Part shown: positions 12,180 through 22,660 of the stretch, piece by piece
How positions within the stretch are numbered: the stretch's first letter is position 1
Layout: each line of letters begins with the position of its first letter
The notes under the pieces: generated by a model
The model's database searches: none
The model's input: the letters and a program-made list of their open reading frames with translations, nothing else
What the model was told of the DNA's origin: nothing
Assembly: GCA_003415625.1 (NCBI GenBank)
Contig: PYIU01000007.1
Location: 62,001-126,000 of the forward strand
From: Aquanectria penicillioides
Lineage: Eukaryota > Ascomycota > Sordariomycetes > Hypocreales > Nectriaceae
DNA length: 64,000 bases
Direction: 5' to 3'
Translations under genes and position numbers: made by a program

Positions 12180-14530
12180 TTTCTCGATTAGCCATTTGAC
12201 AACTGTCTTTTTCGGTTTCGTGCAGCCCATGATAATGGAGTAAGACTTTTTTCCTTTTCTCTAGCTTCGTTGTTGGCACCTTCTTCTCTTAGCAGCTTGA
12301 TAGCGGTCTCGTGCCGGTTCTTTACAGCCAAGAATAATGGCGTACAATCCTCTCCATCTTTTGTCTCAATGTTGGCACCCTTCCCAAGGAGCAGCTTGAT
12401 GACGGACTCATGTTCGTTTTGCGCAGCCTAGGAGAGGGATGTCCTGCGATATTTCTTCATCCTTTGCTTCTATATCCGCACCTTCATGGAGCAAACTTTT
12501 GACCGCAGAATCATGCCTCAAGTAAGATGCGAGGATTGTTTGTGTAGCATTCGCAGGGGTGTCTTGACGAACGGACTTCTGATAAATTTGGAACCACATC
12601 GAATAGGCGTTGGAGTTCAGGTCGCATAATTCCGAAGCCAATTTAACCATTGTTGAATCATCATTGATGCACCCCTCACGGAAGTGAAGACTCCAACTTT
12701 TCGCAGAATAATCCAGGAAAGATTGGCTGTCCAGGTGATGAGAGTTCAGATGACCATCTTCAGAATTGATCGAGTGGAGAAAGAATACGCAGATACTTGC
12801 AAATATGGTGTGTGGGTTAGTAAGGGCGTGAGACCAATCTAACTCAGATTACACAGGCAATGGTACCGTCGTGAAGGGTTAATATGTGACCATGTGATGA
12901 TTACAATAAATCCTGCCACGATAGATTGAGATGAACAATTCGCACTCGGATCTTAGACATGACTCGAACTCTGCGCTATCTGAGGCGACATGAGCAATCG
13001 ATATTATGTAATCATACGAAGCCAAGGGAAAGCTCAAGGCTATATTAATTTCAGAGATAGTTATTGGCCGTGTTGCCACTGAGATGAAATTCAAAGCTTT
13101 CAGAAGCATTGGCCTGTCTTTGGTCTTTCTTAGACCCCATTCATATACCTGATCAATGTTCCTTGGCAGCACAGCAATCGCTGACTCGGCGTTTCGTGGC
13201 GTCTTTTCAAAGGGTCCACGCAGGGAGCTGATGACAAGGTTGACCCAAAGATATGTCCGATGTGGAAATTTTAGTAATTCCATTTCTAAATGATCTTTGA
13301 TTTGCTCCATGATCCTCTGATCGGCAGCTAGCCGGTCGACATGATATCGAATGAAATGGTTAACTTCTTGGCTGATGGTTTCATGATTTTTCGCTTCTGG
13401 TATATGGATGAACGACAAACAATCCAGCTGGCACTTGAATCTGGTCATAATGTGGTTATGCGGACGGCAAGGTAGTAAATACTTTACGCTGCCACGGTCC
13501 GTATTGTTGCAACAAACGTGAGTCTTCACATAACGCATCAGACCCTCAAGTTCGGTTTTCTCACATTCATCCAAGGCGTCTTGAAAGATAATGACGGACC
13601 TAGCTCTAGGATCTTCCACAGCATCTTTCAAGACTGACTAGAGCAACGTTGTCGAGTCGACCCGACCCGACCCATCATTATAGTGGTTCGTGGCATGCTT
13701 CATCAGGCACGGCGTTTGGGAGAAAAGCTGATGAAACAAGTCGCAAAGAGCTTGACGGACTGTGTTTTGGTCTTTCTGAAGAAGAAATAATAGACCGTGC
13801 TGAGTAAGGTAGGCAATGGTCAATAATGTATTTGACCAACACAGATTTCCCACGCCCAGGCGGGCCGAAACCACCAGAGCCCCAGAATCTTGGCACAGCC
13901 ACCCTTAAAAGTTTGCATTACTCAGGAACCGCTCGCATATGCCATCTAAATGATCTTCAATCGGATTACGACGCGTGAGTAAGTTTGATGCGTTGTTCGC
14001 AGAGTCCACCAAAGTTTCGTCTCTTTCAACAATGCAAGTTTGGAATAGCTCGTCACTGCTTGGTGCTGGTCTCTAATACTTCTTTTTGGAGCCGAGACTT
14101 TTGAATAAGCACATACTTATTGGCGTTCTCTAATTTATGGCCGTCGATTTCGTCCTCAGCCTTGCTGTCTGCTACAGCTGCAACCAGCAACTTGGGAACC
14201 TTGTTCTGGATTCCACCACGTGCGAATTTCTGGTCATATCGGAAATCCTTTGCGTGTCTAGCGCCAACTACAACATTCCCGAGCCGGATTTCATGTTTTA
14301 GGCTAGATAACCCGCTGCCAATCCCGACCATCAGTGCCTTTTTGATGTTAGGAAAGCTCTGCATCATGTTCGTTGCAACACCTGCTGCTGAAGCGGCGCC
14401 GTATTCTCCACTGGGTAGAGCTCCAATGACAGACAACATTATGGTGCGCAAACCTTCCTAAAACACACATATTGTCGTCTTTCGTCGGCATGTGGCTCGG
14501 GAGCCGATGTTTTTCACCGAGTAATGCTTG
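12180..14530 (-). pseudogene. Broken NLR: PNP_UDP-NACHT-ankyrin
   Basis: Reading the minus strand from 14.53 kb, there is a nucleoside-phosphorylase-like N-terminal domain (LPSGEYGAASAA, then ALMVGIGSG and IRLGNVVVGA). A NACHT P-loop GPPGRGKSVLVKY follows near 13.85 kb, a Walker B box IIFQDALDECE near 13.57 kb, and ankyrin repeats (AQNEHESVIKLLLGKGAN, then AVKNRHETAIKLLREEGAN) at 12.43-12.25 kb. Proteins of this architecture are fungal NOD-like receptors that act in non-self recognition and cell death. The copy is dead. There are frameshifts near 14.43 kb (in the phosphorylase domain), in the P-loop region and in the last ankyrin repeat. There is also a TAG where Trp is expected just before the SVLKDAVEDP segment (about 13.64 kb). 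The ankyrin region stops close to the AT-rich boundary, and the N-terminus is also incomplete near repeat copy A. Confidence 0.88.
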
Positions 14531-14639
14531 TATGGCTGGTACTCAGTGGTAAGTGCTCTGATCCAACCAACAGAGTAGCAATTGGGGTCTGCCATATGGA
14601 ATGATTTCAGAAATACAAGCTGCGATGTGGATTATAGAA

Positions 14640-15050
14640 ACAGGGGAAACAAAAGGCCACGGCGCCGCTCGTGATTTTGTTGTCAGACCCTTTCGGTAGG
14701 AGAGATAGACGACCAAAAGAATATCTAAATATCGTACCAAGGGTAGCGGGGCCCTCGGGGCCCCACTACCGATTCCCGGCCCCTGCACCCTTAGCTTCAA
14801 ATGCTTCAGCACTTACCTCTCAACCACAACACAATGCACAATATACTGCAGCTACTCCATAATATAATGCAGCGAAAGAAATAAAGGAAAGGCAAGAAAT
14901 AAAGACAAAAGAACCACTTTAACACATGATATTAACGTGAGGCAGAAGAAAATGCCCAAAGAGGGAATTTCCAGCAATCCATTTTGGTTGAGTAGAGAGA
15001 GAGAGGTGGGTCAGGTCAGCTGGTACTGCGACCTTTCGTACCGAAAGGCA
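14640..15050 (+). repeat. Multi-hairpin dispersed repeat, copy A
   Basis: This 411 bp element begins ACAGGGGAAACAAAA and ends CCTTTCGTACCGAAAGGCA. It contains three strong hairpins. One lies near the start around GGCGCC (arms AACAAAA and TTTTGTT), one in the middle (GGGGCCC-TCG-GGGCCCC type) and one at the 3' end (CCTTTCG/CCGAAAGG). Copies B, C and D share this plan. No protein is encoded, and no clear target-site duplication is seen. It abuts the truncated 5' end of the NLR pseudogene. Confidence 0.85.
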
Positions 15051-16521
15051 TTATTGATGTAAGATACTGGTACACTTATTTTCAGCACTGGAAATAAGAA
15101 ATGGTACCGGCGTGAGAAAATAGTGGAACATGGTAGGCGTAGGATTTCCGCATCGTCGCCCTCCTGAGGCCTTTAGGCACTAGTGCGAGGCAGATACGTG
15201 GTTCGATCGTTGAAGGATGGTTTAAGTATGTCAAATCTATGAGCAACATCCTATGCGAATCTCCCCGTGCTAATGGTGTACTGTTTAGCGTATAAAGAGG
15301 CGTGGGAACGAAATTGAGATCTGGACTGAAGAACACACGCCGTAGTAGAAATATTTGCGCCTATGATCTACACCTGTGTGCATTGTCTTGTGCTAGTGGA
15401 GAGGTTTTCTCTCAATCACAGGCCTTGGACCTAGGACTTTTCGCCTGCTGAATAGAAGCGCAGGTGATCTCCGTCCAGGCTGTAGTTTCTATTAACCCTA
15501 CGTGTCATGTAGAATTTCAAGAGCTTCAAAACATATATTAAACCACCTAAGTAAGTAAATATGCTCTTCGGAGAGCTGCCAAGCCTAAAATAATTCATGT
15601 CTGTTGATGGTGGAAACGCAATGGAGCCCGATGGCAATAGTCATTGATGATATAAGTTAGTCGAAATTTATTGGAGATATTATACTAAGATGCATATGCA
15701 CGTGTGTCCGCATTGGTCGGGAACTTTGCATGTCTATACCCGTGAATTGCACAACATTCGTTGACTTATTCAAAAGAACAACCAATCACTGGGAGGCAAA
15801 CTCGGGTTACGTATGGGCCAAGGTATCCACGCTGGCTGCATAAACGTACTTTTGTGAGGCTACAGGACTGTCTCAGCTCGGATTCTCACGGCTCATCTGT
15901 GCCGTTCCGGAATAGCATCCGGGCTGCTCAGATTGGCCTGATTCCACCGAGATATGTAGGTCTCCAGACCGGTCTGTTACTCGAACCAATGACCGTTGGT
16001 AGCCGAGTCGTGACAAGCGAAGTCTCGTTTTGTGAGACATGTACATGTATGTAAATGGCGCGTGGAAGTCTACTGTATATGTAGTAGCACTTAGCTATCA
16101 TACGATCGACAATTGTAGTGGAGCGAGCTTGGTCGACTGCCGCTATCATTGGACATGATGACGGCTCTTTGCAAACCGTATCACATGAGCACATTCGGTG
16201 CTACCAGATTGTAAAACACTAGGTGATCTGTCAATTGGTAAACCACGAGCTCTCTAGCTCGGCTTTATTCGGCTGAACCTGTTAATGGCTGCCTTCATGC
16301 AATACCAGTTGCAGTCTGAAACAACATGCTCGTATCCCACCACCAAGGTAGGCCAAGAGCCATTCAGATACTATGAAAAACATTGTGGCATATCGTTACG
16401 TCTGTACGGCGGCACAATAGTTTGACCGGTTCCCCAATCCATCTGCAATAGAATGTACCTCAACACTGCATAATGGCAGGTTCGTCGCACCAATATGAGA
16501 TAGTACTGTCCTGGCTAGGAT
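15051..16521. other. Intergenic stretch, no recognisable gene
   Basis: Several short open frames exist on both strands here, but none shows a recognisable motif, intron structure or convincing composition. The last part is the presumed promoter of the decarboxylase gene. Confidence 0.6.
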
Positions 16522-16529
16522 TTATAAAT
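16522..16529 (+). promoter_or_regulatory. Possible TATA box of the decarboxylase gene
   Basis: TTATAAAT lies about 110 bp upstream of the ATG at 16639 and is followed by a pyrimidine-rich tract. That is a plausible core promoter for a fungal gene. Confidence 0.4.
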
Positions 16530-16638
16530 TCACCGTTTCTTCTCCGTCCTGTACAAGAAGATTCCACCCAAGCTTTGATCAACCTTCATTCAAGACACCA
16601 ATTATTTATTCATCTAAAAAACGCTTCAACTATCCTCC

Positions 16639-18048
16639 ATGGCAACTCTTGTCCAACTCCCATACCGGCAACGACCATTCCGCCGGGTCGGCAGCTGGTT
16701 GCCCCATGACTCGAAGGTCTTGGTTGACTGGGTGCACAAGCTCCGCCAAGAAGTGCATGGGAAGAGAGGGCGCCGAGTAGGGAACTTGGAATGGCCTGAG
16801 TGTGTCAGGAAATTTGGAGAACTTATTGAAAGCACAGCTGAACTTCGCATGCTAGCTTCCGCCATGTTCAGTGAAGTCCCAGACAAGGATCCTTATAGAA
16901 AGGACCCTGTTGGTAACAAGACTGTTGAGTCGTATACAGAGATGCTTGAGCTATTTGCTGAGATCGTTGAGAGGCGAGCACCAGAATGGATGCAGACCGA
17001 AGATGGTAGCTTTGGGTTGATTGGATTCCCATTTAATGCCATATTGGACTGGCCCATGGCTACTCAAAGTGGCTATGCTTTCTTCCTCAAGCCAGAAGTG
17101 AACAAAGGGCTCAAAGAAATCCTGGATACCTGGAGAGACGAAGTGCTCAAGACAAACAAGTCACTTTATGTCATTACCACTGAAGCACACGGGTGGCTCA
17201 ACCAAGATGCGCTGTCGGCTCTTGAAGAAACGGCCAACATCGAGGGGCAACAATTGACCTTTCAGCAGCTTTTCAAATGCGATCCGACCAAACAACACTG
17301 GGGATTCAAGTCTTGGGATGACTTTTTCATCAGGGAATTCAATGGTATCAACAACCTCCGGCCTGTGGCCTACCCGGATGACCCACGGTGGATTGTGAGC
17401 TCGTGCGAGTCCAAGCCATTCAGTTTGCAGACAAATGTTCAGGCACGAGACACATTTTGGCTCAAAGGGCAACCCTATTCGGTAGCTGAGATGCTGGACG
17501 ACAAGTCGAAGGGACAGCTTGATGCACAACAATTCGTTGGTGGTACTGTTTACCAAGCTTTCCTGAGCGCTGGTTCCTATCACCGATGGAATTCTCCAGT
17601 AAAAGGGAACGTCATAGGCAGCAAAATCGTCAACGGCACGTACTTCTCAGAGCCTACGATCACCGGCTTTGCGAACCCAGAGGGGCCCGACTGGGCGTCT
17701 CCCGACCAGGCCCAGGGGTACATTACTCATGTTGCAACGCGAGCAATCTTCTATATCCAGGCTGAAGAACCAGTTGGACTGATTGCCATTATCTACGTTG
17801 GGATGGCCGATGTGTCGACGTGCGAGATCTCTGAGAGGTTCAAGGCCAACTTTCCTCAAGCAGTTGCCAAGGGAGAGGAGCTTGGAATGTTCCACCACGG
17901 TGGATCAAGCCACTGTGTGCTTTTCCGGAAGGGATTGAAGCTTGCGTGGGTGTCCGGAGCCTCCCCAAGTACGGCAAAGCGAAATGTCCCGATTCGAAGT
18001 GCGCTCGCCTATGCATATGACTACGTGCCTGGGAGAGGAGGAGCTTAG
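16639..18048 (+). CDS. PSD-family decarboxylase (PsiD/PSDC type)
   Basis: This is an intact, intronless gene of 469 residues. The N-terminal ~150 residues match the PSDC extension found in fungal soluble members of the phosphatidylserine decarboxylase family. The catalytic domain follows with SWDDFFIREF (225-234), the YHRWNSPV box (His315) and the self-cleavage motif GMFHHGGSSH (416-425). There Gly-Ser (422/423) is the expected site that generates the pyruvoyl prosthetic group. In the family, classical PSDs make phosphatidylethanolamine, whereas PSDC-containing fungal enzymes include PsiD, which decarboxylates L-tryptophan. No mitochondrial targeting peptide or membrane anchor is apparent, so a cytosolic amino-acid decarboxylase is the better guess. 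The substrate cannot be read from sequence. The nearest neighbours are a repeat copy and a dead MFS transporter. The ATG at 16639 is chosen because conserved sequence starts soon after it. Confidence 0.88.
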   Translation: MATLVQLPYRQRPFRRVGSWLPHDSKVLVDWVHKLRQEVHGKRGRRVGNLEWPECVRKFGELIESTAELRMLASAMFSEVPDKDPYRKDPVGNKTVESYTEMLELFAEIVERRAPEWMQTEDGSFGLIGFPFNAILDWPMATQSGYAFFLKPEVNKGLKEILDTWRDEVLKTNKSLYVITTEAHGWLNQDALSALEETANIEGQQLTFQQLFKCDPTKQHWGFKSWDDFFIREFNGINNLRPVAYPDDPRWIVSSCESKPFSLQTNVQARDTFWLKGQPYSVAEMLDDKSKGQLDAQQFVGGTVYQAFLSAGSYHRWNSPVKGNVIGSKIVNGTYFSEPTITGFANPEGPDWASPDQAQGYITHVATRAIFYIQAEEPVGLIAIIYVGMADVSTCEISERFKANFPQAVAKGEELGMFHHGGSSHCVLFRKGLKLAWVSGASPSTAKRNVPIRSALAYAYDYVPGRGGA

Positions 18049-18654
18049 GAGGTTTCAAGAGTAACTGCGCTGAGGTCCTTTGGGATTGACATTGCAGCGA
18101 GCTCTAGCTATCTATATGCACTATCGCTATTGTTGAACCAAAGATTAGAAATATTCTCAATGAACTTCTGCGTCCTCGTTGTTGCTCAATGTGGGGATTC
18201 TTATTCGATGTGCAAACCTAGACGCGAGAGAATATGCACGGGTGGATTGTAATATAAGCGTGGCTTGGTCTCTGGGGGGATTAGGGGTTTGGTGGTTTGG
18301 TGGTGGCTGCAAGTGGTGTGCTCAAGCAGCATAACTCGTTCGATCTAGACAGGCCAGCGCAATTCGATGTGCCCATGTCGTCAGATTTTTGAATGGGAAT
18401 ATCCCTTCCACTGCGTATTGAACTAGACATCCGTTCTCAGAATTGGGGATAGTTGTGGGCTAACCTAGATGTGATTCGCTTCCTTGGTGCCGACGTCGAC
18501 AGGGTTGGACTTACCTGATGCGTAATATCCGGCAAATGCAGGTTAATAGCGAGCATTTATCACTACCTTACCCTCATTGCCCTTTTTTGCCTTTGACACC
18601 GTCTCCGTCCCCCGGTTTTATCTCCGGCATTGTCATCTTTTCTATTCTAATCTA
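18049..18654. other. Intergenic stretch, no recognisable gene
   Basis: This is the downstream region of the decarboxylase gene, up to repeat copy B. No coding signal is seen. Confidence 0.6.
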
Positions 18655-19046
18655 ACAGGGGGAAACAAAATCACACGGCGCCGCGCGTGGTTTTGTTGTC
18701 AGAGCCTTTCGGAAGGGGGTAGAGAAGGCCGCCCAGGCCAAAGGAATAGCATAGCGACAAGAATAGCGGGACCCTGAGGGCCCTCTACCCTTAGTCTGAA
18801 ATGCCTTAGCCCTTAGCTCTGAACTATAACCCAACCTATAATACAATCTATAATATAATGCAGCTAAAATAATAAAGGAAAAGGCAAAACAGGAAGGAAG
18901 AACTACTTCAATATATAATGTTTACATAAAAAATCCAAAAGAGGTAATATAAAGAATTTCCTTTTTGATATTCTTAGGGATAGAGACAGGGATAGAGAGA
19001 GGGTAAGGAGGTCGGTGGGTACTAAGCCCTTTCGTTCCGAAAGGCA
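18655..19046 (+). repeat. Multi-hairpin dispersed repeat, copy B
   Basis: This 392 bp copy has the same orientation as copy A. It starts ACAGGGGGAAACAAAA and ends CCTTTCGTTCCGAAAGGCA. The 5' hairpin is nearly perfect: AACAAAATCACACGGCGCC pairs with GCGCGTGGTTTTGTT. It lies about 180 bp upstream of the MFS pseudogene. Confidence 0.85.
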
Positions 19047-19228
19047 GAATGTTTTGGCAAGAATAGCTAACTAGTCGCATTGAAACACGGTTGGTAGTTG
19101 TATAGTATAGCCTTTGCTCCCCTGTTCAGTTGGCTACGAACTCGGTAGATTGAATGGTGACAGCATGAAGGAGAGTTTCTTTTTTTGAATCTCGGGTATT
19201 AGACATTAAATCAGCCGACCCAAGGGAT

Positions 19229-20656
19229 ATGATCGGCTCTGGCACCGATGAGATTCGCAATGAAATAGAGCCTCCAACACCACCAACTTACTCTGTGTTC
19301 TCTACTCAGACCAAGGTTTTCCTACTTCACATGACAGTCTTCAGCGCGTCGTTTTGTCCCTTTTCCTCCCTTATATATTTGCCCGCACTTACGCCCATAG
19401 CTAAGTCTCACTGGCGCTCCCTTGCCGACATCAACCTCGCTGTGACTATTTACCAAGTCATGCAAGTACTTGTTCCTCTTATTTTCGAGATCTCAGCGAC
19501 CAGATTGGCCGTCACCCCGTATATTTGCTCACTTTTGCCATTTACCTAGCAGCCAACGTGGGACTCCCTATATCACGGCCGTCCAGGCAAGCGTCATGTT
19601 TACACCAACCCTGGCGCTTGTCCTGGGTGGTATTCTGACCCAGTTCCTGGGATGGCGGTCGACCTTTTGTTTCATTGTCATCGCCGCCGGCATCTTTCTG
19701 ACCATCTACGTACTATACGTTCCCGAAGTAAGTCATGAAGACTCGTGAAGAGCAACTCGAGGCTAATATTGACCACAAACGGGCCATAGCATTGTTGGAA
19801 ATGGTACTGTTGCTCCACCAAAGTACAACATGCCACTCAAGTCTGCTCAGCGTCAAACGAGCCACGATCCTGAATCATAGAGCGGCGGCTCAACCCAGCC
19901 CCTAGAAAACAAGATTGCCACAGAGATTGCCATCCCAATATTTTCGCCGCAGTTCGTATCATGTTTAAGAAGGATGTTGGTCTACCAATGCTCTTCGTGT
20001 CCTTATTTGTCATGGTCAACTATGCCATGCTAGTTCCCCTACAGGATGCCATCCGTCGTCGGTATACCTTGAACGACCTGCAGGTCGTATTATGTCACGT
20101 CCACTTCTCAATTGGGTCTGTCGTAGGAGCTGCTGTAGTGGGAAGCTGCTCCACTCGACCTATTCGCGCGTTGCTAGAAGTATCGGCGTGTCGCTAGACC
20201 GAAAATGGGGGCATGATACGTACAGTTTCCCCGTTGAGAAGGCAAGGCTTGATTTGATATGGCCATGGATACTGCTCGTTGTAGCTATGATTGCGGCCCG
20301 GGGATGGGTTGTCCACCCACTCGGGAGCCAGCCTTTGAGCGCCACTGGTCGTATTATTCTTTTGCGGTGCTGAATTGAGCGGGCCCATGTCCATATTGGC
20401 AACGCTGCTAGTTCACCTCTACCCCATGAACCCAGGGCGCGTGTCATCGACTTTCACCTTGCCTCGTGCTATCCTCAGTGCCGTTGGAACGGCTGTCGTG
20501 CAGTACATCATCGACGCCGGGGGTTACGGCTTTGCGTGCCTTCTGATAGGGTTACTCGTACTAGCAGCGAGTCCTTGCATATTAGTGGCCCGAAAATGGG
20601 GCCTTGGCTGGAGAGAAGGAAGGTATAAACGCTTTGACCAAAGGAGAGATCATTAA
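19229..20656 (+). pseudogene. MFS transporter pseudogene (DHA1 drug:H+ antiporter-like)
   Basis: Three plus-strand frames together spell an MFS protein. The N-terminus has SVFSTQTKVFLL and FSSLIYLPALTPIA, then ADINLAVTIYQVMQ. After a frameshift near 19.49 kb comes DLSDQIGRHPVYLLTFAIY, which is motif A. A deletion then removes the helix 3-4 region. Further on are LALVLGGILTQFLGWRST and FIVIAAGIFLTIYVLYVPE, a mid-loop with more frame changes, NYAMLVPLQDAI, and a C-terminal helix pair (AVVQYIIDAGGYGFACLLI). The original protein would have been about 500 residues with 12 helices and would have exported drugs or metabolites. At least three frameshifts and one deletion make it non-functional. It lies between inverted repeat copies B and C. 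Confidence 0.85.
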
Positions 20657-20879
20657 AACCGTACAGGCTTTGCATCTACCGATGGTGGAGGAATTCTATA
20701 AATGCTGCCCAATTGTAGGTCTGTTTATTGAAATTAATCGGTGGACTATTGAAACCGAATGAGGCTAATAATAAATTTAAATTATCGGGAACACTAAGAT
20801 GTGACAGTTCAAGCTTAGAAATGCTAGACGTGAAATTAAGCTAGTGCACAATGGACATTTAGGTTGTGACGTTTCATAA

Positions 20880-21290
20880 TGCCTTTTGGAATGAAAGGTT
20901 TTAGCACCGCGCGACCTCCTTGCACTCTCTCTATCTCCAGGAATCTCAAAAAGGAAATTCCTAATATTACCTCTTTAGAATTTCTCATATCAATGTCATA
21001 TATTAAAGTAGGTCTTCTCTTCTTGCCTTTTCCTTTATTATTTAGCTGTATGGTATTGTGGATTGTGTTGTGGTTGTATTATGGTCAAGAGCTAGTTAAG
21101 GGCTAATAATAAGGCATTTAAAGCTAAGGATACGGGGGCCGTGGCAGACCAAGGGTAGGGGGCCCTGAGGGCCCCGCTCCCCTTGGTCGCTATGCTATTC
21201 CTTTAGCCTAGGCGGCCTTCTCTATCTCTCGTTCCGAGAGGCTCTGACAACAAAACCACGCGCGGCGCCGTGGTCTTTTTTTTCCCCTGT
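20880..21290 (-). repeat. Multi-hairpin dispersed repeat, copy C (inverted)
   Basis: This 411 bp copy lies in the opposite orientation to A and B. On the plus strand it starts TGCCTTTTGGAATGAAAGG and ends GGCGCCGTGG ... TTTCCCCTGT. The middle GC-rich hairpin (GGGGGCCCTGAGGGCCCC) is well preserved. It follows the MFS pseudogene. Confidence 0.85.
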
Positions 21291-21391
21291 AGTGAATGCG
21301 AGGGAAGTCGGCATAACTTTGACAATATTCTGCAACTAACAGAACGCACATACAGGATCCAACCCTTGATTATACCGTGCTTTCGTTTTGC

Positions 21392-21978
21392 TTAAAGCTT
21401 AAGTGTTGAGACCTTGGCTAGATCCGCGAGAGCCTCAATGCGTTTGAACTTGGCGTCTTGGATAACACCTGCCATCAGAGTTAATGACGTTGCATGATAT
21501 TAACACGGGCTCACATACTGGCATCGGCATCACTGGAAAAGTTTGCACTCCACTCGACAAAGGTGCTGCCCTCCAATTCCCCGGAAGTGACGGCATGGCA
21601 GCGAATGGTGCTCATGGCACTGGTGTATGTGAGTTCAGGCTGCGAAGTGATGATGCTGTATGTGATGTAATGATTGATTGACTGCAGGGGAGTTATTATC
21701 AGTGTTGTTATGTGACATTACTTGGATAAAATCATCAGTCTATATCTTACACTGTGTTCCTCTTGCTTCACGTCCACCACTGTCCCATCCTTGAAAGTCC
21801 ACTTCACGATATCAGTATCTAGGTCGGCGCCTTTGACCCATTCCGATTTGCTTAGGGCAGACCAGAAGTTTGCAAAATCTTGTAGCTTGATTTGGTGCCA
21901 GACATGGGAGAGGGGAGCCCTAATTATGGCCGTCTCGAGCACTGAGGTAGACGTGGGGATGGCTGATGGTGTAGTCAT
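21392..21978 (-). CDS. SRPBCC / Bet v1-like small protein
   Basis: I reconstruct three exons: 21978-21751, 21681-21519 and 21468-21392. They are joined by introns of 69 and 50 bp with GTAAGA/CAG and GTATGT/CAG borders, giving 155 residues. The N-terminus (residues ~12-75) carries ETAIIRAPLSHVWHQIKL and a DFANFWSALSKSEW segment. The middle gives ITYSIITSQPELTYTSAMST, and the C-terminus FVEWSANFSSDADA then IQDAKFKRIEALADLA. This is the helix-grip fold typical of fungal Bet v1-like/SRPBCC proteins of ~155 residues, which bind small hydrophobic ligands in a cavity. The reaction or ligand is unknown. The frame is uninterrupted across both splice sites, so the gene looks functional. No signal peptide is seen, so it should be cytosolic. 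Confidence 0.82.
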
Positions 21979-22660
21979 GGTGATCTCTACGAATGGTTTT
22001 GTATAGTTTGCATTTGGGTGAATGCGATATGAAGGATGAGAGGTTGGTTGAGTATTGAATTCACTGTGGTAGAGTTGAGAAGGCTAGATAGGTCAGGGCG
22101 GGGAAATGAAAGCCCTGACGTCACGGCGACGCATCAATTGAGCCAGATCTTTGCTCTCAAAAATTCACAGGTACTCGGGTATTGATCGGCACGTCAACTG
22201 TAATCTCATTTGCAGACGTGACATCACTCAATCGTCATTGTTTTAGTTAGCGAGAGTCACCCACAGTTTAAACCAACCAGAGAGCAGGTACCAGCGAGAG
22301 AGGTACATTGTTTTCCGTCCAAATTTGGCTAAACAAGTTGCGCCAGATTTCGAAACGAAGCAACCGTGGATATAAATGAAGCTTACGAATATCTGTAGTT
22401 TTGGCTGATGGGAGTCAGAGCGAGGAAATTGCGAACCAGAACTGGTAGGGTGATGCAACATTTGTTATCTCCTTCGATGTAATCTATAAAGTCTTTGCGA
22501 GGACACCAACCGTCTTAAAACTAGCAGATTGTATTTCGTTCGCGCATTAAAGTGAGATATGTGCTGCTAGTCGTGGTTTCTAAAAAAATTAGAAAACCTG
22601 AGTCGTTGGCACTCAGCGGCCCGCCGATAGTTGTCGACAGTCCTTGCTTATAGTGCCTTA
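21979..22660. other. Intergenic stretch upstream of the SRPBCC gene
   Basis: This contains the presumed promoter of the SRPBCC gene. No coding sequence is recognised. Confidence 0.6.

Noticed and set aside
11940..12191. 83-codon plus-strand frame beside the NLR pseudogene
   Set aside because: It lies over the decayed end of the minus-strand NLR and the repeat boundary and has no recognisable motif.
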